Source: Vibrio sp. SCSIO 43137 (lineage in GTDB: Bacteria; Pseudomonadota; Gammaproteobacteria; Enterobacterales; Vibrionaceae). From it: a stretch of 64,000 nt of DNA. The DNA lies in contig NZ_CP116383.1 of assembly GCF_028201475.1 (NCBI RefSeq), positions 1,488,001-1,552,000 of the forward strand, written 5' to 3'. The first letter of the stretch is position 1. Every line of letters starts with the position of its first letter. The notes beneath the pieces are model-generated. The model was not told where the DNA came from. It saw only the letters and a list, made by a program, of their open reading frames with translations, and searched no databases. Of the stretch, positions 24,696 through 32,684 are shown piece after piece. Made by a program: the position numbers and the translations under genes.

Positions 24696-26891
24696 ATGGG
24701 AAACAGAAGAGCACTACTGAATCTGCTGTCGGGCACTTTGCTGATTGCATTGTCAGTCACCCTTGTGATGGTGATCGGTTATGCACAGGCAATTAAAAGC
24801 TATAAGCAGCAGACCAATGAAGTAGTGCTGGCACAGGCTGAAGCGGTAAAAATAGGCATAGAGCAGGTTCTGGGTTCAGGGGTGCCTATTTACGATATTG
24901 CCAATCTGGAAACTGTACTAAAACCTATTGTGGCGGTAAACGATGCGGTAACCAATATCCGTATCATTGCCAATGAAAAGTCTCTGTATCAGTACAATGA
25001 TTCCACTCTTGGTACCTACCTTAAGATTCCACTGAAAAACAAGTTTACCGAGGTGGGTTATCTTGAGATCGTGGTGAACGACAGTGTTATTGAAAAGCGG
25101 GTACAGGGTGAGTTCGGTATTCTGCTGGCCGGATCGGCATTGGTGTTACTGCTGTTCTTTTTCCGCGAACTGCACAACAGCGACCCGAAACAGTATCTGA
25201 AACGCTTTAGTGCGGTATTTGCCGTGGTTACATTGGCGGTGATCTTTGTAGTGGTCAGCCTGTATCGTTCCGGTCTGGAGGATAAAGCTGGCTCTATGGC
25301 TAATATTCTTAGTCAGAGACTGGCTCCTGTGCTTAGCTCCGATATCAGTGCGGAGAGGGTAAGCGGCCTTGACCAGCTGCTGGAAACCTACCGCACAGCC
25401 AACAGTGAAGTCTCTTCAATTATAGTGACGCAAGGGGAGACGATTGTTGCTGCAACCACAGCGAGCGGTGGCATGGTTGAATCGAGTGATTTCTCCAGTT
25501 ATCAGTTTGCAGTAACAGACGGAAGTGAAGTGGAAGTGAGCTTTAACGCTTCTGCGCTTATCTCAAATCTGCTGAGCATTATTAAGAGCTTTGTGATTTT
25601 GTTTATCGGCTGTGCCTTTATCTGTTTTGTCTTTGCCAGAGTGCTGCATACGCCCGAAGAGCAGCCGCAGTCAGATACCGTGCTGGAGAGGCTTAAACCC
25701 CTGTTTCTGATGGCCGTACTGATGGAGTCCATTATGGCGCCGGTATTGCCACCGTATCTGGCAGAGCTGGCCAGTGCAGCCGGTAGTGATATGGCACTTT
25801 CATCCTATATCTTTACTGTCTACTTTGCTGGTTTTGCGTTAATGCTGTTGCCGGCATCCAGGCTGGTTGAGCTCTATCCGATTAAGAGTGTGCTTAATAG
25901 CGGTATTCTGCTCTCCGTCGCAGCCAGTCTGATACTGGCATATAGTGACGCTGTCACCATGGTGTTTGCTTCCCGCTTCTTTGCCGGCATTGGTCAGGCG
26001 GTGATATTTATCTCGGTGCAGAGCTATATACTGCGCTTTAGTAATAAGGCTAATAAGACACAGGCAGCGGCTATTATTGTGTTCTGTTTTAACGCCGCCT
26101 TTATTGCCGGTGCTTCCATTGGTGCTCTGCTGGTGGACTATATCGGTATCACAGGTATCTTTATCTTGTCTGCATTAAGCGGGTTACTAGTACTGGCGTT
26201 TGCCACCTTACTGCCACGTATGAAAGCCAGCAAAAAAGCATCGGGTTCTTTTTCCGCACAATTAAAACTAACGCTGACACATTCTGCTCAGTTAATAAGA
26301 CAGAAACCCTTCTTTCGTACTATTTTCTTTGTCGGTATCCCGACCAAGATGATGCTGACTGGTGTGGTCAGTTATATGGTACCGATACTGCTAAGCGATC
26401 AGGGCGTTTCTAAAGAGAGCATCGGTCAGGTACTGATGGCCTATGCCGGTGCAGTCTTGCTGGTGAGCGGAAGGGCGTCAAAAGCGATAGATGCGAAACA
26501 GAATTATAAAACGGCACTGACTCTGGGCAGTCTGGTTTCAGTCTTCTCATTGCTGTTGTTGGCTTATGGCGTTACCTTCCAGTCCGGCACAACGGTAGTG
26601 AACTTGACTATGACAGCTATGTTGATTATGGGTATCTCTCATGGCTTTATTAATGCACCGATTATCAGCCACGTAGTCAGCGTTTCCACTGCAGACTCTG
26701 ATACCACCATTGCTTCGACTTATCGTTTTCTGGAACGTATAGGTCATGTACTTGGTGCTGTGGTGGTAGCTGTTCTGGTAAGTACTTTTGGTAGTGAGCA
26801 GGCCTTCTATATTCTGGCGTTGTTCTTTGTTCTGGCGACTCTGGTGGTGTTTATCTGGGAAAAAGATCAAAAAGCGGAGGTGACAGCATGA
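24696..26891 (+). CDS. MFS transporter with N-terminal extracytoplasmic sensor-like region
   Basis: A 731-residue inner-membrane protein of unusual build. Residues 1-320 hold about four membrane segments framing two periplasmic loops (about 33-135 and 195-285), as in membrane-bound sensor regions. From about 333 on there is a 12-segment major facilitator domain (LFLMAVLMESIMAPVLPPYL; FASRFFAGIGQAVIFISVQ; a central PRMKAS loop near 505). The N-terminal region ends in a cytoplasmic stretch without HAMP, kinase or GGDEF domain, so it may gate or sense for the transporter itself. It starts 6 bases after the ATP-grasp gene and overlaps the next gene by 4 bases. Export of the ligase product is the simplest guess. 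Confidence 0.8.
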   Translation: MGNRRALLNLLSGTLLIALSVTLVMVIGYAQAIKSYKQQTNEVVLAQAEAVKIGIEQVLGSGVPIYDIANLETVLKPIVAVNDAVTNIRIIANEKSLYQYNDSTLGTYLKIPLKNKFTEVGYLEIVVNDSVIEKRVQGEFGILLAGSALVLLLFFFRELHNSDPKQYLKRFSAVFAVVTLAVIFVVVSLYRSGLEDKAGSMANILSQRLAPVLSSDISAERVSGLDQLLETYRTANSEVSSIIVTQGETIVAATTASGGMVESSDFSSYQFAVTDGSEVEVSFNASALISNLLSIIKSFVILFIGCAFICFVFARVLHTPEEQPQSDTVLERLKPLFLMAVLMESIMAPVLPPYLAELASAAGSDMALSSYIFTVYFAGFALMLLPASRLVELYPIKSVLNSGILLSVAASLILAYSDAVTMVFASRFFAGIGQAVIFISVQSYILRFSNKANKTQAAAIIVFCFNAAFIAGASIGALLVDYIGITGIFILSALSGLLVLAFATLLPRMKASKKASGSFSAQLKLTLTHSAQLIRQKPFFRTIFFVGIPTKMMLTGVVSYMVPILLSDQGVSKESIGQVLMAYAGAVLLVSGRASKAIDAKQNYKTALTLGSLVSVFSLLLLAYGVTFQSGTTVVNLTMTAMLIMGISHGFINAPIISHVVSVSTADSDTTIASTYRFLERIGHVLGAVVVAVLVSTFGSEQAFYILALFFVLATLVVFIWEKDQKAEVTA

Positions 26892-28039
26892 ACAGATGGC
26901 TGACACTGCTGCTGATAACTCTGAGCTTTTTTATTCCTGTCCATGCCGAGCAGGCAGACAACTGGCCGGCATGGCTAGGCAGTAAAGTAAAACAGAGTGC
27001 ACAGGCTAACTGGAATATTTTAAAGGGTGAGGAGTCGGTACGCCTCTCCAGTATCAGTAAGCAGTCAAAGGTGTGGGTGATCCTCTCCAAGAAAGCAGAC
27101 TCTTACGATACGGCACTGAAAACCATGCTGAATGTGTACCAGAAGCAGGCGGATGATATTGAGTTCCGGGTGTTTTTGTTAAGTGAACAGCAGCAAGATT
27201 TGCAGGGCTGGTTAAAGAAAATGGAGCAACAGGCCGATTTACTCTATACCGTCGGTTCAAAAGCGACGGTTACTATTTACCGGCAGTATGCAGGTGGTAA
27301 CGTGCCGGTTGTTTCAGTAAACGCAAAAGATCCTGTACTGCTTGGACTAATAGATAGCTATTCCGGCTCAGGCAATAACTTTGCCTTTACCTCGCTCAAT
27401 CTCTCATCGGCTGTCACTCTTAGCTTTATTAAGAAGTACGATGAGCAATTGGCGCAAATTGGCGTATTGTACGCGCAGCAAAACCAGAGTGCCTATCTGA
27501 CTCAGTATCTGCCGCTTAAGGAGCAGGCTGAAAAGCAGGGAATCGCCGTTTATCCGATTGCCGTTGATGAAACGGTGGCTGGTTCCGGCTTAAATGAGGT
27601 TATGACCAGACAGCTTGAGAAGATGAAGCAGCAGGATCCTGATCTGAAACATTCGCTGCTCTGGTTGACGGGCAGTTCAAGCTTGCTTAAACGTGTAGAA
27701 GAGATAAATCAGTTATCGGATAATCTTCCTCTGCTGACGGCTGTTCCTGAGGCAGTAAATAACAGTAACAGTAGTGCCCTGATGTCGGTGGGGACAAGTT
27801 TTGTTAATAACGCCTATCAGGCAGCACTTTACGGATTAAAAATACTAAACAAAGAGACTGAACCTGAAGATTTACCCGTTGGTGTTATCTATCCGCCTGA
27901 TATTTCTCTAAACTTTAAACAAGCTGAAAGGATTGATACAGTAATCCCTTTTGTACTGGTGGAAATGGCCAGCGAAATATACGCTCAGGATGGTGCAATT
28001 ATCAGGACTGGTGGTATGAGCAAGGAAATATTTAATTAA
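26888..28039 (+). CDS. Periplasmic ABC-type substrate-binding-like protein (PF04392-like)
   Basis: A 383-residue protein with a signal peptide (MNRWLTLLLITLSFFIPVHA, cut near HA-EQ). The mature part follows the two-lobed TrpX/ABC_sub_bind type: ADLLYTVGSKATVTIY, VPVVSVNAKDPV, LAQIGVLYAQQNQSAY, and a late YPPDISLNFKQAERI block ending in a hinge strand. No permease or ATPase gene is near, so it may act as a ligand sensor or deliver a ligand to the neighbouring MFS protein's periplasmic domain rather than serve import. It shares its start with the end of the MFS gene (ATGA). Confidence 0.7.
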   Translation: MNRWLTLLLITLSFFIPVHAEQADNWPAWLGSKVKQSAQANWNILKGEESVRLSSISKQSKVWVILSKKADSYDTALKTMLNVYQKQADDIEFRVFLLSEQQQDLQGWLKKMEQQADLLYTVGSKATVTIYRQYAGGNVPVVSVNAKDPVLLGLIDSYSGSGNNFAFTSLNLSSAVTLSFIKKYDEQLAQIGVLYAQQNQSAYLTQYLPLKEQAEKQGIAVYPIAVDETVAGSGLNEVMTRQLEKMKQQDPDLKHSLLWLTGSSSLLKRVEEINQLSDNLPLLTAVPEAVNNSNSSALMSVGTSFVNNAYQAALYGLKILNKETEPEDLPVGVIYPPDISLNFKQAERIDTVIPFVLVEMASEIYAQDGAIIRTGGMSKEIFN

Positions 28040-28761
28040 TGAAAGTAAGAAAGCCGGCCGGGTTAAAAACAGTTATTAGCGCTGCATTGTGTCTGGGGTT
28101 ATCACTCCCGGTATTTGCTGCGGCAAAACCGGAGCGGCTATTGTTAACCACACAGGAGTGGTATCCGTTTCAATACAGTGTAAACGGAGAGATGAAAGGC
28201 CGTGGTATTGATAAGGTCAAGTGCATCATGCGTGAGATGAAACAGCCTTATCAACTGACCATGACAAAATGGGATAATGCCCAGTTGTTAGTAGAAGTGG
28301 GCACCCATAACGGTTTTTTTCTGGCATCAAGAAACGATGTCCGGGACAAGTATGCTGAGCTGTCCGACATGGTGCTGGAACAGAAGTGGAGCTGGTTTTC
28401 CCTTTCTGATGCGATAGATCTTAATCAGTCTATGTTTAAGCAGCAGGTGGAAGTGGTGGCACTGTTTGGCTCCAATAAGTGGTTTTGGCTGCAAAATCAG
28501 GGCTACCTGGTCAACAAAAAACCAAGGTCGGCAAAAGCCATGCTGGAGCTGCTGATTAGCGGTGAAGTAGGGGCGATCCTCGGTAATGACGAGGTAATTG
28601 AACAGACCATAAAACAGATGGGATTAAGCTACAGGGCGATCTCAAAAACCTTGGTTAAAAGAAAGCCTCTGGGGGTCTATTTTTCCAGATCTTTTACCAA
28701 GAAGTATCCGGGATTTTTACCGGAATTTAATCTTGCGATAAACAAGTGTAAGAGTATTTAG
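28039..28761 (+). CDS. Periplasmic amino-acid-binding-like protein (SBP family 3)
   Basis: A 240-residue protein with a signal peptide (basic start, LCLGLSLPVFAAAKP). The mature part begins ERLLLTTQEWYPFQYSVNGEMKGRGIDKVKCIM, read as the family-3 solute-binding pattern (WYPFQY, then G.G.D). It has a DVRDKYAELSDMV segment and a second lobe with GAILGNDEVIEQT and a KRKPLGVYFSR strand. It overlaps the previous gene (TAATG) and is 2 bases from fha. With no transporter beside it, a sensing role for an amino-acid-like ligand is as likely as uptake. Confidence 0.72.
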   Translation: MKVRKPAGLKTVISAALCLGLSLPVFAAAKPERLLLTTQEWYPFQYSVNGEMKGRGIDKVKCIMREMKQPYQLTMTKWDNAQLLVEVGTHNGFFLASRNDVRDKYAELSDMVLEQKWSWFSLSDAIDLNQSMFKQQVEVVALFGSNKWFWLQNQGYLVNKKPRSAKAMLELLISGEVGAILGNDEVIEQTIKQMGLSYRAISKTLVKRKPLGVYFSRSFTKKYPGFLPEFNLAINKCKSI

Positions 28762-28762
28762 T

Positions 28763-29734
28763 ATGCCATTATCGATTAGAATTATAAGTTCTCCGGACGG
28801 AGAGAACATTACAGAGTGGAACAAACAGTTTCCCGAAGAAGGTGGCGATATTGGTCGGGCGTTTGGTTCAACACTGCAGCTCAACGACGCCACACGGGAG
28901 CTTTCAAATACTCATGCGATCATTAAGAAGTCCGGCCGTGGCTATCATATTATTGATAACAGCTCTAACGGGCTTTATCTCAATGGTAACGGTACACCAT
29001 TGGGCAAAGGTAACCAGTCACCGCTCAATGATGGTGATGTACTGGATATGGGACGATTTAGGTTACTGGTCTCCTGCTTTGTACCGAGCGAGCCGGCTCT
29101 GTTATCCCGCCCGTTAGCGGAAAGTGCGGACGATGTATTTGATGACCCATTTGCTTCCGTACAGGAGGAGACAGAGAGTTCCGGTAAACCAGCCAAAGAA
29201 AATGAGATAGAAGAGGTGAAATTTACCATCTCTGACTATGCGGTGGTGGAAGACGACCCCTTTGGCGGAGAAGTAAAACAGAAGAGCAGCAAAGCCGAAC
29301 CCGTTAAGCAGAACTTCAGCGATATGGATGATGACCCGTTTGCTGAGGTAGACCTGTCCCCGGACTTCGCCACTGAAGCTCATGCAGTTCAGCCGGAAGA
29401 GAGCCTCTCTTTTGCCTCTCATTCGCCGGTCAGCCCGGAAAACAGTCTGGCAGAAGACCCTTACTATAAAGTGAAGCGTTATGAACCGGATATAGAGCAG
29501 GCCATTGAAATGGCGCTGACCCGCCTGCTGACAGAGCTCTCTCCTGAACATCTGGAATCTATGTTTGATGACTTGTCTACTCCGGGACTGTTCCGCAGGC
29601 AGCCGAAATACTGGGACTTGTATAAACGCTACTTTAAAAGGCAGATCAACTCCCGCGATCTCCACGTTAAATTTAACGCCTATTTTAAGGACTCAATTAA
29701 GGTTCAGCATAAACTGGAAGGAGAGAAAGAATGA
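28763..29734 (+). CDS. T6SS FHA-domain protein (TagH/Fha-like)
   Basis: A forkhead-associated domain protein of 323 residues that, in characterised T6SS, binds phosphothreonine and links kinase signalling to assembly. The FHA domain (about 1-110) shows DIGRAFGSTLQL, ELSNTHAIIKK and IDNSSNGLYLNG, including the conserved G-R, S..H and N..G positions. The middle is acidic with repeated DDPFA/G motifs, and the C-terminal ~80 residues (IEQAIEMALTRLL, FRRQPKYWDLYKRYF) form the T6SS-specific FHA C-domain. A kinase-like gene lies beyond tssM; no PppA phosphatase is visible. It overlaps tssJ by 4 bases. Confidence 0.88.
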   Translation: MPLSIRIISSPDGENITEWNKQFPEEGGDIGRAFGSTLQLNDATRELSNTHAIIKKSGRGYHIIDNSSNGLYLNGNGTPLGKGNQSPLNDGDVLDMGRFRLLVSCFVPSEPALLSRPLAESADDVFDDPFASVQEETESSGKPAKENEIEEVKFTISDYAVVEDDPFGGEVKQKSSKAEPVKQNFSDMDDDPFAEVDLSPDFATEAHAVQPEESLSFASHSPVSPENSLAEDPYYKVKRYEPDIEQAIEMALTRLLTELSPEHLESMFDDLSTPGLFRRQPKYWDLYKRYFKRQINSRDLHVKFNAYFKDSIKVQHKLEGEKE

Positions 29735-30201
29735 AAAAGCTCTTTGTGTCGCTGATCGCGGCAACACTGCTTTCAGCCTGTAGTTTCTTTGATGATGAAG
29801 TTATTCAGCCCAAGTTAACGGTGAAAATCACCGCACAGGATAATATTAACCCCAATGTAAACGGCAAGGCGTCTCCCCTTGAGCTGCGTATCTATCAGCT
29901 TTCTGATGATGATGCTTTTAATCAGGCCAGCTTTTTACAGCTCTATTCTGATGATCAGGGGGCGTTAAAGTCGGGGCTGACGGCCAAGCGTCATTTGCCG
30001 AGTATTTTGCCCGGCGAGACAAGGGAAGAGGAATTTCCCCTTGTTCTGGACAGCCGCTATATTGCCGTGCTCGGGGCGTTCGCTAATTACCGTGAAGCGA
30101 AAAGTAAAGCCATCTACAAAATTGACCAGTTTGGTCTTGTCACCGTCAATATCTCCGTCGACGGTCTGAATGTTTCCATCTCCGGAACAGAGGAAGAATA
30201 A
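29731..30201 (+). CDS. tssJ: T6SS outer-membrane lipoprotein TssJ
   Basis: TssJ anchors the TssLM membrane complex to the outer membrane. The 156-residue precursor has a lipoprotein signal peptide with lipobox LSAC (C17); the next residue is Ser, which fits outer-membrane sorting. The mature part is a transthyretin-like beta fold with PLELRIYQLSDDDAFNQASF, the usual TssJ block, and LPGETREEEF. It overlaps fha upstream and tssK downstream. Confidence 0.93.
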   Translation: MKKLFVSLIAATLLSACSFFDDEVIQPKLTVKITAQDNINPNVNGKASPLELRIYQLSDDDAFNQASFLQLYSDDQGALKSGLTAKRHLPSILPGETREEEFPLVLDSRYIAVLGAFANYREAKSKAIYKIDQFGLVTVNISVDGLNVSISGTEEE

Positions 30202-31517
30202 TGGATAATAATAAAGTTGTCTGGAGTGAAGGCATGTTCCTCAGCCCTCAACACTTTCAGCAGCAGGAACGCTACCTTGAAAACTATGTCAGAGAGATCA
30301 ATGAACAGTGTGGTCAGAAAGATTTTGGCTTTTCTGAGCTGGAGATCGACAGTTCACTGTTGAAAATAGGTAAGTTTGGCCTGAAGAAAGCCAAGGGTGT
30401 TTTTCCGGACGGAACGCCGTTTGAGTTACAGGAATCTCTGGTGATTGATATTCCTGAGGGCTTCCTGAATAAATGTGTCTATCTGGCGATTCCCGTTTAT
30501 CGCTCCGGTGCGGTTAATGTCGGCGAAGATGACAGATTAAGACTGCGCCCGATGCAAAACAGTGTCTATGACACCAGCCGTGACCGTAGTGAGCCCGTTG
30601 AGCTTGAAGTCGCAGCCCTTAATCTTTCACTCAAACTTCAGGGTGAAGAGCTGAAAGACTATACCCTGATCCCTGTTGCCCAGATAAGTGAACATAAATC
30701 AGAAGGAACCGTGGTGCTGAACCGTGCTTTTGTTCCTAACTGCCTCCACTTTGGCGCATCGGCCTATTTGGTGGAAAACCTTGGTGATATTTATGCCCAG
30801 ATGCAGTACCGGGCCAAAGCGATCTCGGTGCGTCTGAATGCCGAGAGCCAGAGTAAGAGTTACCAGTCACTGATTCGTGATTATATGTGGATGCAGGCAC
30901 TGGGAGGCTGGCTGCCTAAGCTGAAGCTCTGGGTCGAAGGTGATTATATCGCTACACGCTCTCTCTATTTCGAATGCATCTCTATGGCAGGGCAGATGTC
31001 CGGCTTAGAAGGCAAGATGCCAAAAGAGGCATTAAGCTGGAACCCCAATGAGCTGTATAAACTGTTCTCTACGGTTTTCTCTCACCTGATGCTGCATCTG
31101 CGTGAAGTGCAGTTGGATAATGTAACCACTCTTAAGTGGGATACTAAATTGTTTGAAAGCCGACGCCTGCTGCGGACACTGGTTAAAGAGCGCAGCCTGT
31201 TTAGTAAAGGCCGCTTTGTTCTTGTGGTCACTTCATCATTAGGTTCTGCCAAGCTGGGCGAACAGTTCCCATATGCGGCAAAGCTTGCGGGTAACAGTGC
31301 CATTGCTGATCTGGTTCGTAATGCTTTGTCTGGTGTACCTTTGTTGCCACTTCCTTATGCGCCTTCTGAGCTGAAAACCCGCCACGATGCTGCTTACTTT
31401 GAGCTGGATACCCAGTCAGAGTTGTGGAAATCGCTGGTGAAGAAAGATGAGCCTATAGCCTTGCATATCGATGATCGGATCGGCGATGTGCAGGTTGAAT
31501 TTCATGTGATTAGGTAG
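30201..31517 (+). CDS. tssK: T6SS baseplate protein TssK
   Basis: TssK trimers connect the baseplate to the membrane complex. The 438-residue product opens with VVWSEGMFLSPQHFQQQERYLE, the family hallmark, and has LIPVAQISEH, FVPNCLHFGASAYL and PLLPLPYAPSELKTRHDAAYFELD (given in parts: LPYAPSELKT; YFELDTQ), which form the receptor-binding-protein-like shell and neck. It is directly coupled to tssJ (TAATG) and followed by tssL after 8 bases. Confidence 0.95.
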   Translation: MDNNKVVWSEGMFLSPQHFQQQERYLENYVREINEQCGQKDFGFSELEIDSSLLKIGKFGLKKAKGVFPDGTPFELQESLVIDIPEGFLNKCVYLAIPVYRSGAVNVGEDDRLRLRPMQNSVYDTSRDRSEPVELEVAALNLSLKLQGEELKDYTLIPVAQISEHKSEGTVVLNRAFVPNCLHFGASAYLVENLGDIYAQMQYRAKAISVRLNAESQSKSYQSLIRDYMWMQALGGWLPKLKLWVEGDYIATRSLYFECISMAGQMSGLEGKMPKEALSWNPNELYKLFSTVFSHLMLHLREVQLDNVTTLKWDTKLFESRRLLRTLVKERSLFSKGRFVLVVTSSLGSAKLGEQFPYAAKLAGNSAIADLVRNALSGVPLLPLPYAPSELKTRHDAAYFELDTQSELWKSLVKKDEPIALHIDDRIGDVQVEFHVIR

Positions 31518-31525
31518 GTGAATCC

Positions 31526-32683
31526 ATGAGTGGACTATTTAGTGAAGAGGCGACGGTTGTTGTTCAGCGTAGCCGGCCACAAGCTCAGCAAAGCAGTGAA
31601 TCGCAGGAGAAGGTGTTTCTTGATACCAGCGGCGCTGATAGTGTGCTGGACGATCTACACCTCTACGATTCGCCGTTGCTGGATGCAGCCGGTGATCTGT
31701 TAAGTATTTTGGTGACGATTCCCCGTCAGGGAGTGCCGAGAAATATAGAGCGTTTTCGTCAGCAGGTGCTGGATGGCATCAGCGAGTTTAAAAACAAAGG
31801 CCTCTATCTTGATTATCACCCTAGCGTGATTGATAAAAGCTGTTTCGTACTGTGTGCCGCTTTTGATGAAGCGGTTCTCTATACCCGTTGGGGGCAGGCG
31901 AGCCGTTGGGAGAACTACTCTCTGCTGAGTAAGGTATTTTCACAGCGAAACGGTGGTGAAGCCTTTTTTGTTCTGTTGAATAAAGCAAAAGAGCAACCGA
32001 CCAAGCTGGTGGACTTTTTGGAACTCCAGTATGTGTTGATGATGCTTGGTTTCAAAGGGCGTTTCAGGCACGGTGAAGAAAATGAGCTGAATGAAATTAA
32101 AGCCGAGACCTATTCGGTTATCCGTCATTTCCGCGAGGAGAAACCTCTGTTATCTCCGCAAACACCGGAACTTAAAAACGGCAAGCAGCCGACCCGGCCA
32201 TTAAGCCTGACTAAAAGCCTGATATTAATGGGCAGTCTGTTAGTGCTGGCCTACGCTGCTTCTGAGTATTGGTATTTGAACCGTAGTGAGCCTTTTATCC
32301 GTCAACTGGATCAACTGAATCAGGTCAGTATGAAGCTGACAGATGGCGGAGGCGATCTGGTCTATGTCAGCAGCGATAGCGATATAGGGGTAAAACCTAA
32401 AGCGGAGCCGCAGGAGAAGAAACCCACCACACCGGTTACACAGCGGGAATGGGAGTTGATGCTGGGTTCTTTTGCCAAAAAAGTAGATGCTGACTCTCTG
32501 CTTAACACCCTGACGCGTTCAGGGTATGACGTGTCTGTTCGTAATGAAGAAAGTCATAATGAAGAAAGCCGATTTGATGTCATTCTGAATGCCGGTAGTG
32601 ATCTTTCAGCGGCGAAAAAACTGAAAAATGAAATCAATGTCCGCTTCGGGTTAAGTGCCACCTTAGAGAGGGCGCAGAAGTAA
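31526..32683 (+). CDS. tssL: T6SS inner-membrane protein TssL with C-terminal SPOR-like domain
   Basis: TssL (DotU/IcmH) forms the inner-membrane part of the T6SS complex with TssM. Residues about 40-215 are the cytoplasmic helical DotU domain (ILVTIPRQGVPRNIERF; CAAFDEAVLYTRWG). A single membrane segment follows (about 233-252). The periplasmic tail, about 309-383, reads WELMLGSFAKKVDADSLLN then LTRSGYDVSV, like a SPOR peptidoglycan-binding repeat. Extended TssL proteins usually carry an OmpA-type domain here instead. A Lys/Pro-rich linker (about 287-305) joins the two. The start has AGGTGAA upstream. Confidence 0.9.
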   Translation: MSGLFSEEATVVVQRSRPQAQQSSESQEKVFLDTSGADSVLDDLHLYDSPLLDAAGDLLSILVTIPRQGVPRNIERFRQQVLDGISEFKNKGLYLDYHPSVIDKSCFVLCAAFDEAVLYTRWGQASRWENYSLLSKVFSQRNGGEAFFVLLNKAKEQPTKLVDFLELQYVLMMLGFKGRFRHGEENELNEIKAETYSVIRHFREEKPLLSPQTPELKNGKQPTRPLSLTKSLILMGSLLVLAYAASEYWYLNRSEPFIRQLDQLNQVSMKLTDGGGDLVYVSSDSDIGVKPKAEPQEKKPTTPVTQREWELMLGSFAKKVDADSLLNTLTRSGYDVSVRNEESHNEESRFDVILNAGSDLSAAKKLKNEINVRFGLSATLERAQK

Positions 32684-32684
32684 T

